Assembly (NCBI GenBank): GCA_009699605.1
Contig: WLNW01000015.1
Coordinates: 1-34,220 of the forward strand
Source of the DNA: Actinomycetota bacterium
GTDB lineage: Bacteria > Actinomycetota > Acidimicrobiia > Acidimicrobiales > WLNW01
Direction of reading: 5' to 3'
DNA: 34,220 nt
Part shown: positions 21,874 through 29,356 of the stretch, in pieces
Position numbering within the stretch: position 1 is the first letter of the stretch
How the letters are laid out: every line of letters starts with the position of its first letter
Program-made: the position numbers and the translations under genes
Notes under the pieces: generated by a model
The model's database searches: none
The model's input: the letters and a program-made list of their open reading frames with translations, nothing else
Told to the model about the DNA's origin: nothing

Positions 21874-22488
21874 ATGCTGCGTGAACTACTCCAACGGCCC
21901 GGGGTGCGCGAGATCCTCGAACTGCGCGGTACGTTCGGCTTCATGGCCATCCACGGTGGCAACCTCGAGCGCGCAACCGACGTCGTTGCGCGCGAGGCTG
22001 CCGAGCGTTCCGGGGCTTCCTGCTATTCGGTGATCCAAGCTCCGCCTCTACGCCACCACCTACCGTCTTCATACTTCGATCCGGCGCAGTCGCCGGCGCT
22101 CGCGGCGTTCCTCGATCACGTCGACGTCGTGGTGGGCATCCACGGCTACGGCCGCGAGGACCGCGTTCACCAGTTGCTGCTGGGTGGGGGCAACCGTGAG
22201 CTTGCGGGTCATCTGGCGCTGCACCTGCGCGCCGGGTTCGGTGCCCCGTACGAGATCATCGCCGAGCTCCACGAGATCCCCGATGGCCTACGCGGGATGC
22301 ATCCCGACAACCCGGTCAATCGGGCCCGGGCGGGTGGCGTCCAGGTCGAACTGCCGCCCATGATCCGCTGGAACCGCGAGGCGCACAATTGGTCGGACCA
22401 CCTCGCGACGCCGCGCGCTCCGGAGGTCGAGCAACTGATCGACGTGCTGGCGAGCGCAAGTCGCGAATGGGTTCGCTCGTCGGGCTAG
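21874..22488 (+). CDS. Poly-gamma-glutamate hydrolase-like protein (PghP/DUF867 type)
   Basis: Protein of 204 aa. The block FGFMAIHGGNLERATDVVAR (H27, E32) followed by VVVGIHGYGRED (H90), LLLGGGNRELAGHLA and the late RARAGGVQVELPP matches the layout of phage and bacterial poly-gamma-glutamate hydrolases, zinc enzymes with a carboxypeptidase-like fold that cut gamma-linked glutamate polymers. The conserved His and Glu residues are present, so it is probably a zinc hydrolase; the true substrate here is unknown. There is no signal peptide, so it should act in the cytosol, which is odd for a capsule-degrading enzyme and leaves open another gamma-glutamyl substrate such as a polyglutamylated cofactor (speculation). 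It converges with the decarboxylase gene, overlapping it by 4 nt. Confidence 0.72.
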   Translation: MLRELLQRPGVREILELRGTFGFMAIHGGNLERATDVVAREAAERSGASCYSVIQAPPLRHHLPSSYFDPAQSPALAAFLDHVDVVVGIHGYGREDRVHQLLLGGGNRELAGHLALHLRAGFGAPYEIIAELHEIPDGLRGMHPDNPVNRARAGGVQVELPPMIRWNREAHNWSDHLATPRAPEVEQLIDVLASASREWVRSSG

Positions 22489-23258
22489 CGGGTGCGCCGG
22501 GGCCCGCCGCGTTCGCCGGGCCAGCGTGAGCCACCGATGGTGTCGGCGTAGGGCCAGAATGCGAGCGGATCGAGTGGGCCGGCCAACGTGATCGACCGGC
22601 TCGGCTGGGTCTGCGTGACGAGTTGGGTGGAGAGAAGTTCGCGTAGCGGCAAGAGGTCGGTGTAGGGGTCCCACGGACTGTCGCGCAGCAGGAGGTCGCC
22701 GTCGACGGCCTCGATGTGGGAGACGCGATTGGTCGTGGCCACCCGCACGACGTGGGGAGCGAAGTCGTAACTCTTTTCGACCCCGCCGACTGCCCGCGAT
22801 GATTTGATCCACCATTCGTTCTCGGCGTAGTCGGCGCCGGGCGCCACTGTGGCTTTGGCCTCGCCGCGGTACTCGAGGAACGTGTAGCCCTGATGCGTGC
22901 AGCGTGCCTCGACGTGGTCACCGAGGCGGAAGAACGTGATGGCGCACGGGAACTTCGGCTGGCCGTTGAGCTCCTGGCTTATGAAGATGGCCGCTTCCTG
23001 ATCGATGCCGAGACCGAGCGTGTAGTAGCCCGCCATGCCGTCATAGGACGCTTCGATCTTGGTGCTCACGCCGTATTCGGGTTCGCCGAGCACCGGCACG
23101 TTGTAGATGTTGATGTGGACGAAAGGGTTGGGCCCTGCGGTGAAGCCGGGTGGCAATAGATCAGCGATGCGATCGGCGTCGCTGCGATAGACGATCTGGA
23201 GCTTCGGCCAGCCGGCGATCTCGCCGGGCTTGCTCGTGGGGCTTGTGACGTCGTTCAT
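22485..23258 (-). CDS. Acetoacetate decarboxylase family protein
   Basis: Protein of 257 aa on the minus strand. The family forms a Schiff base between substrate and lysine; the signature here is QELNGQPKFPCAI with K102 as the likely active-site lysine (clostridial Adc has ELYGFPKK). Further family features: LLPPGFTAGPNPFVHINIYNV near the start, YYTLGLGIDQEAAIF before the lysine, and VTQTQPSRSITLAGPLDPLAF near the end. True acetoacetate decarboxylases make acetone; many actinobacterial relatives act on other beta- or pyruvoyl-type acids, so the substrate is open. Start ATG 23258. It is divergent from an ABC uptake cluster across 201 nt with palindromic sites, which suggests shared control. 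Confidence 0.85.
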   Translation of the reverse strand: MNDVTSPTSKPGEIAGWPKLQIVYRSDADRIADLLPPGFTAGPNPFVHINIYNVPVLGEPEYGVSTKIEASYDGMAGYYTLGLGIDQEAAIFISQELNGQPKFPCAITFFRLGDHVEARCTHQGYTFLEYRGEAKATVAPGADYAENEWWIKSSRAVGGVEKSYDFAPHVVRVATTNRVSHIEAVDGDLLLRDSPWDPYTDLLPLRELLSTQLVTQTQPSRSITLAGPLDPLAFWPYADTIGGSRWPGERGGPRRTR

Positions 23259-23283
23259 TCGGCACCGCCGTTTCCTGGATCGA

Positions 23284-23295
23284 ATGTGAACACAT
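23284..23295. promoter_or_regulatory. Inverted repeat ATGTG-AA-CACAT upstream of the decarboxylase gene
   Basis: Five-base arms around a 2-nt centre lie 26-37 nt before the decarboxylase ATG and overlap the transcript start predicted from TAGCGT at 23306-23301. A protein bound here would block that promoter. Confidence 0.4.
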
Positions 23296-23300
23296 GGCAG

Positions 23301-23306
23301 ACGCTA
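23301..23306 (-). promoter_or_regulatory. Putative -10 element (TAGCGT, minus strand) for the decarboxylase gene
   Basis: TAGCGT on the minus strand gives a predicted start near 23294 and a leader of about 36 nt. The same hexamer appears on the plus strand at 23398-23403. No -35 match is visible, which would fit activator dependence. Confidence 0.4.
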
Positions 23307-23335
23307 CACCGGGCGACACAGGGCGCTCGTCAGCA

Positions 23336-23358
23336 TGTCTACCGCAGACAGCTGTCTG
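23336..23358. promoter_or_regulatory. Operator candidate: 14-bp perfect palindrome plus an extra half-site
   Basis: CAGACAGCTGTCTG (23345-23358) is a perfect palindrome. A further TGTCT lies at 23336-23340, so the order is TGTCT, AGACA, TGTCT. The palindrome is 38 nt from one candidate -10 (23306) and 39 nt from the other (23398), which places it symmetrically for control of both divergent genes. No regulator gene is encoded beside it. Confidence 0.5.
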
Positions 23359-23397
23359 ATCATCCGACCGGTTAGACGATGAATATCTGATACCTGT

Positions 23398-23403
23398 TAG
23401 CGT
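23398..23403 (+). promoter_or_regulatory. Putative -10 element (TAGCGT) for the ABC uptake cluster
   Basis: TAGCGT lies in the only AT-rich patch of the region (about 23381-23413), next to the inverted repeat GTAAA-TT-TTTAC (23402-23413). The predicted leader is about 50 nt with GGGGG as ribosome-binding site before the ATG at 23460. Confidence 0.4.
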
Positions 23404-23459
23404 AAATTTTTACCTCCGCGGGCGAATGGTCCGACGGCGGAAACCACAGGGGGCAAGCA

Positions 23460-25100
23460 ATGCAAAAACGTTCACGACGTCGAAGCATGCGTCTGGTCGC
23501 GGCGATGCTCGCGCTCGGACTCATCGCGGCGGCATGCGGCGACGATGGCGGCGGCACGGGCAACGCGACCAACACCGGTGGCAGCAGCTCAGGGTCGGCC
23601 AAATCCGTCACCACCACGGTTGTAACCGATACGCCGGTCAAGGGCGGCACGGTGACGATCGCGTTGTTCAGCGAGGTCAAGAACCTCGACCCGCTCAAGG
23701 CCACCGGCTCGGGCGGCTCGGACGGCAACCGACTGTTCCCCATTTACGGCGCATTGGTCACCTACGACCCGGTCAAGGCCGTTTCGTCGCCACTCATGGC
23801 CGAATCGTTCAAGGCCACCGACGCCGGCTTCACCAAGTGGACGCTGAAGCTCAAGCCGAACCAGAAGTTCAGTGACGGCACGGCGTACGACGCCGCTGCG
23901 ATCAAGGCCAACTGGGAGCGTGCCGCGGCCGCCGACAGCCCATGTGCGTGCAAGTCGATTGCGCAGGCCATCGCGTCGATGACCCTGCCCGATCCGCTCA
24001 CGGTCGACCTCACATTGAAGAGCGGCAACGCCACCTTCGACAACCTCATCGCCCGCAACGCGCTGAACTACATCGCGTCGCCGAAGGCCATCACCGACAA
24101 GGTCGACCTGGTGAACAAGCCAGTCGGCGCCGGACCGTTCCGCATGGACGAGTGGATCCCGGACGGCAAGATGACCCTGAGTCGCAACCCGGACTGGACT
24201 GCATCACCTGGTCCTTACGTCGACAAGCTCGTGTACGTGATCCAGTCCAACGAGGATCAGCGAGTTACGGGCATGACCACCGGCCAGTTCGATGGCTTCT
24301 ACACGGCGACGCCGTCGAGCGTCACCACGGCCCAAAAGGACAACAAGGACGCCACGTACGCGAGCGTTGCAGTCAACCTCGGTCAGACGTTCGTGTTCAA
24401 CACGACCAAGGCGCCGTTCGACGACATCCGCGTGCGCAAGGCCGTGATCATGGCGATTCCGCGCGACGTGCTCGCCAAGGACATCCTGCTGAACTCCATC
24501 CCGGCCGACTACTTCGCGCTGAAGGGTTCCAAGGACTTCAGCGAGGCCTCGGCGCTCCCGAAGTACGACGCAGCGGGTGCGCAGAAGCTCATCGACGAGT
24601 ACGTCAAGGAGAAGGGCCCGATCACGTTCACGATGGTCGTGTTCCAGCAGACCCTTGACCAGGCTCGGGCCAAGTTCATCCAGACGGCGCTCGATCAGCT
24701 GAAGGGCATCAAGGCCGAGCTCGCAGTCGGCGCCAGCGGCGACAACGTGGCCAAGATCACTTCGGGCAAGGGCGACTTCCAGTGGACGTCGTGGGGCTTC
24801 CCCACCACCGACCCGAACGTGGGCCTGTACAACGCGACGCACAGTGGTCAACCGGGCCTGAACCCGTCGAACTACAACAACGCGACCGTCGACAAGGCAC
24901 TCGAGGAGGCTCGCCTTCTCGGTGACCCGGCCGCTCGGGCCGAGAAGTACAAGATCGTGTACGAGCAGCTGGCCAAGGACCTGCCGTTCTTCCCCTACAC
25001 CATCACCACGAACGGTTACGTCTACAAGAGCAACGTCAAGGGCGGAGTCGTCTACGAAGACGGCATCCCGCGCGTCGACCTATTGTGGTTCAAGAAGTAA
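23460..25100 (+). CDS. ABC transporter substrate-binding lipoprotein, peptide/nickel family (SBP_bac_5)
   Basis: Protein of 546 aa. Signal peptide with RRRSMR, hydrophobic core and lipobox LIAAAC (Cys about 23), then a Gly/Ser/Thr linker to about residue 55. The family 5 binding fold follows: VKGGTVTIALFSEVKNLDPL, FPIYGALVTYDP, the cluster-5 hallmark WTLKLKPNQKFSDGTAYDAA, AGPFRMDEWIPDGKMTLSRN, and FNTTKAPFDDIRVRKAVIMA. It should deliver an oligopeptide or related solute to the two permeases just downstream. The ligand cannot be told from sequence. GGGGG 6 nt before ATG is the RBS. The 35-nt gap to the permease is short, so the three genes form one unit. Confidence 0.93.
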   Translation: MQKRSRRRSMRLVAAMLALGLIAAACGDDGGGTGNATNTGGSSSGSAKSVTTTVVTDTPVKGGTVTIALFSEVKNLDPLKATGSGGSDGNRLFPIYGALVTYDPVKAVSSPLMAESFKATDAGFTKWTLKLKPNQKFSDGTAYDAAAIKANWERAAAADSPCACKSIAQAIASMTLPDPLTVDLTLKSGNATFDNLIARNALNYIASPKAITDKVDLVNKPVGAGPFRMDEWIPDGKMTLSRNPDWTASPGPYVDKLVYVIQSNEDQRVTGMTTGQFDGFYTATPSSVTTAQKDNKDATYASVAVNLGQTFVFNTTKAPFDDIRVRKAVIMAIPRDVLAKDILLNSIPADYFALKGSKDFSEASALPKYDAAGAQKLIDEYVKEKGPITFTMVVFQQTLDQARAKFIQTALDQLKGIKAELAVGASGDNVAKITSGKGDFQWTSWGFPTTDPNVGLYNATHSGQPGLNPSNYNNATVDKALEEARLLGDPAARAEKYKIVYEQLAKDLPFFPYTITTNGYVYKSNVKGGVVYEDGIPRVDLLWFKK

Positions 25101-25135
25101 TCACCAACGGCTGATCTCGGGAGGGGGAACGTTCC

Positions 25136-26080
25136 ATGCGTCTATTCGGACTGCGGCTGCTGCAGCTCATTCCGGTGTTGCTCATCGTGACACTTGCGAC
25201 GTTCCTCCTCACCGAGTTCCTGCCCGGTGATCCGGTCTACGACATACTGGGCCCCGAGGCCCGCCCCGAGCAGATCGCGCTGGTGCGCCAACAGCTCGAT
25301 CTCGATGCTCCGCTTCCATCGCGCTACGTCAGCTGGGTAAGCGACGCCTTGCAGGGCGACCTAGGCAAGTCGCTCATCACGGGACGGTCCGTGTCCGCGA
25401 CGTTGCGCCAGCGCATGCCGGTCAACCTCGAAATCGCGGTGCTCACGCAGCTTCTCGCGCTCCTCGTTGCTATACCGCTCGGTGCGTGGTCGGCGTATCG
25501 CGCCGGCCGGCGGTTCGACCGCGCGGTCACCACCACCTCGTTTGGCGTGGTCGCCGTGCCGCCCTTCCTCTCCGCGCTCATCCTCGTCGCGATCGTCGCG
25601 TACAAGCTCAGATTGCTGCCGAACACCGGTTGGACCCCGATCGGCCAAGGCATAGGGGAGAACCTGCGCTACATCGCGCTCCCCGTCGTCACGCTGGCGT
25701 TAACCGAGATCGCGGTATACAGCCAGCTGCTCCGTTCCGACATGGCCGCGACGCTGCAGGAGGACTACGTGCTCGCCGCTCGCGCTCGGGGTCTCAGCAA
25801 CCGTCACGTCCTCATGCGTGAAGCGTTACGGCCGTCCTCGTTCTCGCTGATCACGCTGGCCGGCGTGAACCTCGGGCGGCTCATTGGTGGCACGGTCATC
25901 ATCGAGCGGATCTTCGGGCTACCCGGCCTAGGCACCGCGATCACCCAGGCGATACCTGCGAAGGATTACACCGTGCTCCAGGGCGGGGTGCTCCTGCTCG
26001 CCGTCGCCTACCTGCTCATCAACCTGCTGGTCGACGTGAGCTACACATTCCTCGATCCAAGGATCAAGCGTCATGGCTGA
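25136..26080 (+). CDS. ABC transporter permease, DppB/OppB type
   Basis: Protein of 314 aa with six predicted helices. The N-terminus (LRLLQLIPVLLIVTLATFLL) and FLPGDPVYDILGPEA, then LDLDAPLPSRYVSWVSDALQ GDLGKSL region are typical of the DppB family. The cytosolic EAA loop is EDYVLAARARGLSNRHVLMR followed by EALRPS, the coupling segment for the ATPase. IIERIFGLPGLGTAITQAI is also standard. ATG 25136 has GGGAGGGGG upstream. The stop region overlaps the next permease by 8 nt (26073-26080), so the two are translated together. Confidence 0.93.
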   Translation: MRLFGLRLLQLIPVLLIVTLATFLLTEFLPGDPVYDILGPEARPEQIALVRQQLDLDAPLPSRYVSWVSDALQGDLGKSLITGRSVSATLRQRMPVNLEIAVLTQLLALLVAIPLGAWSAYRAGRRFDRAVTTTSFGVVAVPPFLSALILVAIVAYKLRLLPNTGWTPIGQGIGENLRYIALPVVTLALTEIAVYSQLLRSDMAATLQEDYVLAARARGLSNRHVLMREALRPSSFSLITLAGVNLGRLIGGTVIIERIFGLPGLGTAITQAIPAKDYTVLQGGVLLLAVAYLLINLLVDVSYTFLDPRIKRHG

Positions 26081-27119
26081 GGCAGTGCTGGCCCCTGTGG
26101 ACGAGTTCTGGAAGGTAGCGCAGGCACCTCGCCGGCTGCGCAACGCGGTCATCAGCTCCGTGTTCGGCCTCGTCATCGTGCTCATCGGTATGTTCGGCAT
26201 TCGCAGCTCTTCGGCGACGCTGCGCTCCGCGGTGGCCGCGGTCGGGGTGGTCGCGCTCTTCCGAGGTCTCCAGGAGCTCGGGCGAATCCGCATCGGGCCA
26301 GAGTTCGCACTCGGCGTGTGGCTGGCGTTGTTCTGGCTGGTGGTCATTGTGCTGGTCGCGATCTTCGCCGACCTCCTGCCGATCGACTCCTATCGCAAGA
26401 CCGAGCTCGTGTCCTTGCGGGCTCGGCCACGGCTCAGCTTCGACGAGCCGCTCGGTCGCGACGCCAACGGCGCCAGCTTGTTATCGCGGTCGATCTTCGC
26501 CGCCCGCGTCTCCCTGATGGTCGCGTTCTTGTCGGTCAGCCTCGGGCTGACGATCGGGTCGCTGCTCGGACTCGTCGGCGGCTACTTCGGCAAGTGGGTC
26601 GATGTGCTGGTCAACGTGTACACCAATTCCACGTTGGCCTTCCCACCGCTCATCCTCCTGTTCGCCCTGGTCGCAGTGTTCTCGCGCGGCGTGTGGACCC
26701 TCAGCATTGGGTTGGCCGTCGTGTCGATACCGACGTACACGCGAGTGATGCGGGCTCAGACGCTTGCCGTGCGCGAGCGGGAGTTCGTGCTGGCGGCGAG
26801 CGCTATGGGTGCGTCGCGATGGCGAATCATGATCAAGGACATCCTGCCCAACGCGTTCATACCGGTCGCGTCTTACAGCTTCATCGTGGCGGCATCCGTG
26901 ATCGTGGCCGAGGGCTCGCTTGCGTTCCTCGGGCTCGGCATCCCACCGCCTCGCCCTAGCTGGGGCAGCATGGTTGCCGACGGCGAGATCAAGCTCAAAA
27001 CCGATCCGCACATCGCCTTCGTCCCGGCAATTATCATGTTCCTCACGGTGCTCTCGTTCAACCGCGTCGGCGACTGGGCGCGCAAGCGTGTCCTGGGCGA
27101 GCGCAACCTCATGGGGTGA
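26073..27119 (+). CDS. ABC transporter permease, DppC/OppC type, with extra N-terminal helices
   Basis: Protein of 348 aa, longer than usual DppC proteins (about 280-300). Residues about 27-65 add two hydrophobic segments (AVISSVFGLVIVLIGMFG and TLRSAVAAVGVVALF) before the normal first helix (ALGVWLALFWLVVIVLVAIF). The family motif after that helix, usually GTDxxGRDxxSR, reads EPLGRDANGASLLSRSIFAAR, so it is altered and slightly longer. The rest is standard: FLSVSLGLTIGSLLGLVGGY, the EAA loop EREFVLAASAMGASRWRIM, and EGSLAFLGLGIPPPRPSWG. No DppD/DppF ATPase genes follow; the next gene is an unrelated lipoprotein. The ATPases must be encoded elsewhere if the transporter works. Confidence 0.9.
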   Translation: MAEAVLAPVDEFWKVAQAPRRLRNAVISSVFGLVIVLIGMFGIRSSSATLRSAVAAVGVVALFRGLQELGRIRIGPEFALGVWLALFWLVVIVLVAIFADLLPIDSYRKTELVSLRARPRLSFDEPLGRDANGASLLSRSIFAARVSLMVAFLSVSLGLTIGSLLGLVGGYFGKWVDVLVNVYTNSTLAFPPLILLFALVAVFSRGVWTLSIGLAVVSIPTYTRVMRAQTLAVREREFVLAASAMGASRWRIMIKDILPNAFIPVASYSFIVAASVIVAEGSLAFLGLGIPPPRPSWGSMVADGEIKLKTDPHIAFVPAIIMFLTVLSFNRVGDWARKRVLGERNLMG

Positions 27120-27244
27120 CGCTCTAGCGTCGCATGGGTGACCACCAGATACGAGCTCCGCGGACGTATCGCGGCCACCGGGTTCACGTCCGTTGCTCGA
27201 GGACCGCAGCGGACGACTCGATGCGTCATCGCCGAGATGAACGC

Positions 27245-27865
27245 GTGAGCGGTCGACGGTTTTCGCGCCTCGCCGTCATGGCGGTCATCGGAGTGCTGGT
27301 GAGCGTGGTCGGGTGCGGCTCGGGCCGCGACGGCCTCGCCGAACCCGGCGCCGAATCGGTGGCGCGAACGGCGTCGGTGATGGTGGGCAGCGACTACGTG
27401 CTCGCCCCCGGCGACGTGACTGCGGTGAACGTAATCGGCCTCGACCTGGTCACTCTGGCCACGCCACTGCGCACATGGTGGGCCACCTTCCAAGACACCG
27501 AGGTGGGCGAGGCTGCGTGGCTCGCCGATGCGCCACGACTCCTCGACGCGATGCGCACCACGGTGTCGCACATCGCCGATCAGCTGGGCCCCGGTCGAGA
27601 CATCGCGGTGCGCTCTACGTTCACGCCGTACCTGGAGCAATGGCGTCTCGTCCTCAACGCGCTCGACGCCCTGCGTGGCGCAGTACGCGCGGCGAACGTC
27701 GCAGCCCGACAGCAGGCCACCGACGCCTACAACGCGGCGATCGCCGCGATGGGGCGACTCGATGCGCAACGAGTGGCGCGGGTGGTGGACGCGTACGGCC
27801 GCGACGAAGCCAAGCGTGCGCTCGCGGCGCAGGGGCTCGACCCCACCCGATTCGGCGTCGGTTGA
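27245..27865 (+). CDS. Small secreted lipoprotein of unknown function
   Basis: Protein of 206 aa from GTG 27245, chosen because it gives a compact signal peptide (GRRFSRLAVMAVIGVLVSVV) with lipobox VVGC; an in-frame ATG at 27221 would add 8 residues and is possible. The mature part is mainly helical: LDLVTLATPLRTWWATFQDT, ADAPRLLDAMRTTVSHIADQ and a long C-terminal stretch from RLVLNALDALRGAV to ALAAQGLDPTRFGVG, rich in Ala and Arg. I recognise no family. It follows the permease by 125 nt and might be a helper of the uptake system, but nothing in the sequence shows that. The frame remains open upstream to 27134 without a signal-like start. Confidence 0.75.
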   Translation: MSGRRFSRLAVMAVIGVLVSVVGCGSGRDGLAEPGAESVARTASVMVGSDYVLAPGDVTAVNVIGLDLVTLATPLRTWWATFQDTEVGEAAWLADAPRLLDAMRTTVSHIADQLGPGRDIAVRSTFTPYLEQWRLVLNALDALRGAVRAANVAARQQATDAYNAAIAAMGRLDAQRVARVVDAYGRDEAKRALAAQGLDPTRFGVG

Positions 27866-28051
27866 CGCGCTCCGCGCGGGCACCCGTTGTTCCCGTCGCT
27901 GGAGCCCCGGGTATCGAACAGGCATGACACCTACGTCCGATGCGAATCCGAGTGACCTGTTCTCGGTGTGGATGGGGCGACACCCCACCGGAGATTGCGA
28001 CGATGGTTCGTCGAAATCCTCAAAAGGCGGAACGTCGGGGGGAGACACCGG

Positions 28052-28057
28052 TAGCCT
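28052..28057 (+). promoter_or_regulatory. Putative -10 element (TAGCCT) for leaderless hisS
   Basis: TAGCCT ends 8 nt before the hisS GTG at 28066, without a Shine-Dalgarno. The 200 nt between the lipoprotein gene and hisS contain no gene I can support. Confidence 0.45.
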
Positions 28058-28065
28058 CTCAGGCC

Positions 28066-29325
28066 GTGGCCGAACCGCTTCTCCGTGCTCCCAAGGGCAC
28101 GCGCGACCTCCTGCATCCTGCATCCGCCCGTTTTCGGGCCCTCGGCGACGTGTTCGCCCGAGTAGCCAACGGCGCTGGCTACGGCCAGGTGATCCTGCCC
28201 ATGTTCGAACACGTCGAGGTGTTTCACCGCCTGGGCGAGGCCACCGACGTGGTCACCAAGGAGATGTTCGAGTTCGACGACCGCGGCGGCCGCCGCCTCG
28301 CGCTGCGCCCAGAACAGACGGCGTCGGCCGTGCGGGCGTTTGTCGAGAACCGGCCGATGCTGCCGTGGAAAGCCTGGTATGCCGGGCCCAACTTCCGCGC
28401 CGAGAACGTGCAGAAGGGTCGCTACCGCCAGTTCGACCAGGTCGGGGTCGAGGTGCTCGGGCTCGACGATGCACTGATCGATACCGAGGTCATCGCTCTC
28501 GCGTGGGATTTCTTCCGCACCCTCGGCCTGCGCGACATGACGTTGCTGGTGAACTCCCTCGGCGACGCGGGCGACCGCGCTCGTTACGTCGACGCGCTCC
28601 GTGAGTACTTCAACAGTCGCGCTGCGGAGCTGTCCGAGCAATCGCGAGAGACGCTCGCCCGCAACCCGCTGCGTGTGCTCGACTCCAAACGTCGCGAGGA
28701 CGCGTCGGTCGTGGCCGAAGCGCCGTTGCTCGCAGACCATCTTTCCGAGGCTGCGGCCGAGCACTTCGCGCGTGTGCAAGACGGCTTGCGCGCCGTCGGT
28801 GTGCCGTTCACGGTGTCGCCCCGTCTCGTGCGTGGCCTCGACTACTACGTACGCACCACCTTCGAGATCCAGTCGTCGGCACTCGATGCCGCGCAGAGCG
28901 CGATCGGCGGTGGTGGTCGCTATGACGGGTTGGTTGAACAACTCGGCGGTGATCCGACACCGGGCATCGGCTTTGCGTTGGGCGTCGAGCGCACGTTGCT
29001 CGCCTGCGACGCCGAGGGCGCGTTCACCTTGGGGGAGACGGGTGTCGACGTGTTCGTCGTCGACACCACTGGTGGCCTCGAGGCGCTCACGCTCACCCAC
29101 GAACTGCGTCGCGCCGGAGTCGCCGCCGACCGTGCGTTCGAGAACCGCTCGATGAAGTCACAGATGAAAGCCGCCGATCGTTCCGGCGCGCGATTCGCGC
29201 TTCTCGTCGGAACTGACGAACGCGATGCGGGCGAGGTCACGCTGCGCGATCTGCGCAGCGACACCGGCCAGCTACGCGTGGCGCGCACCGACGTTCTCGA
29301 CGCGGTCAAGAAGGCACTTGCATGA
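28066..29325 (+). CDS. hisS: Histidine--tRNA ligase
   Basis: Protein of 419 aa; charges tRNA-His in the cytosol as a class II dimer. Motif blocks: LRAPKGTRDLLHPASARF at the start, VILPMFEHVEVF, LRPEQTASAVRAF, motif 2 WYAGPNFRAENVQKGRYRQF, the histidine-specific RGLDYYVRTTFEI (commonly RGLDYYTGTVFE), GGGGRYDGLVEQLG and motif 3 GIGFALGVERTLL, then the C-terminal anticodon-binding domain with VFVVDTTGGLEALTL. GTG 28066 gives the usual MAEPLLRAPKGTRD-type start. The frame stays open 42 codons further up (from 27940, including a CSRCGWG stretch), but that extension contains the promoter-like hexamer and is not family-like. aspS follows 31 nt later, as in many actinobacteria. Confidence 0.96.
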   Translation: MAEPLLRAPKGTRDLLHPASARFRALGDVFARVANGAGYGQVILPMFEHVEVFHRLGEATDVVTKEMFEFDDRGGRRLALRPEQTASAVRAFVENRPMLPWKAWYAGPNFRAENVQKGRYRQFDQVGVEVLGLDDALIDTEVIALAWDFFRTLGLRDMTLLVNSLGDAGDRARYVDALREYFNSRAAELSEQSRETLARNPLRVLDSKRREDASVVAEAPLLADHLSEAAAEHFARVQDGLRAVGVPFTVSPRLVRGLDYYVRTTFEIQSSALDAAQSAIGGGGRYDGLVEQLGGDPTPGIGFALGVERTLLACDAEGAFTLGETGVDVFVVDTTGGLEALTLTHELRRAGVAADRAFENRSMKSQMKAADRSGARFALLVGTDERDAGEVTLRDLRSDTGQLRVARTDVLDAVKKALA

Positions 29326-29356
29326 CGATCCCCGCAGGGAACGGAAGGAACTCTTC

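Noticed and set aside
28010-28021. GTCGAAATCCTC shared with the transposase remnant (19721-19732), suggesting a second IS copy
   Set aside because: Only about 12 identical bases, no transposase-like translation around it, and no terminal repeats; likely chance.
27940-28065. In-frame 42-residue N-terminal extension of hisS with a CSRCGWG motif
   Set aside because: Looks like a zinc ribbon at first, but no HisRS carries it, it has no ribosome-binding site, and the promoter-like TAGCCT lies between it and the GTG start.
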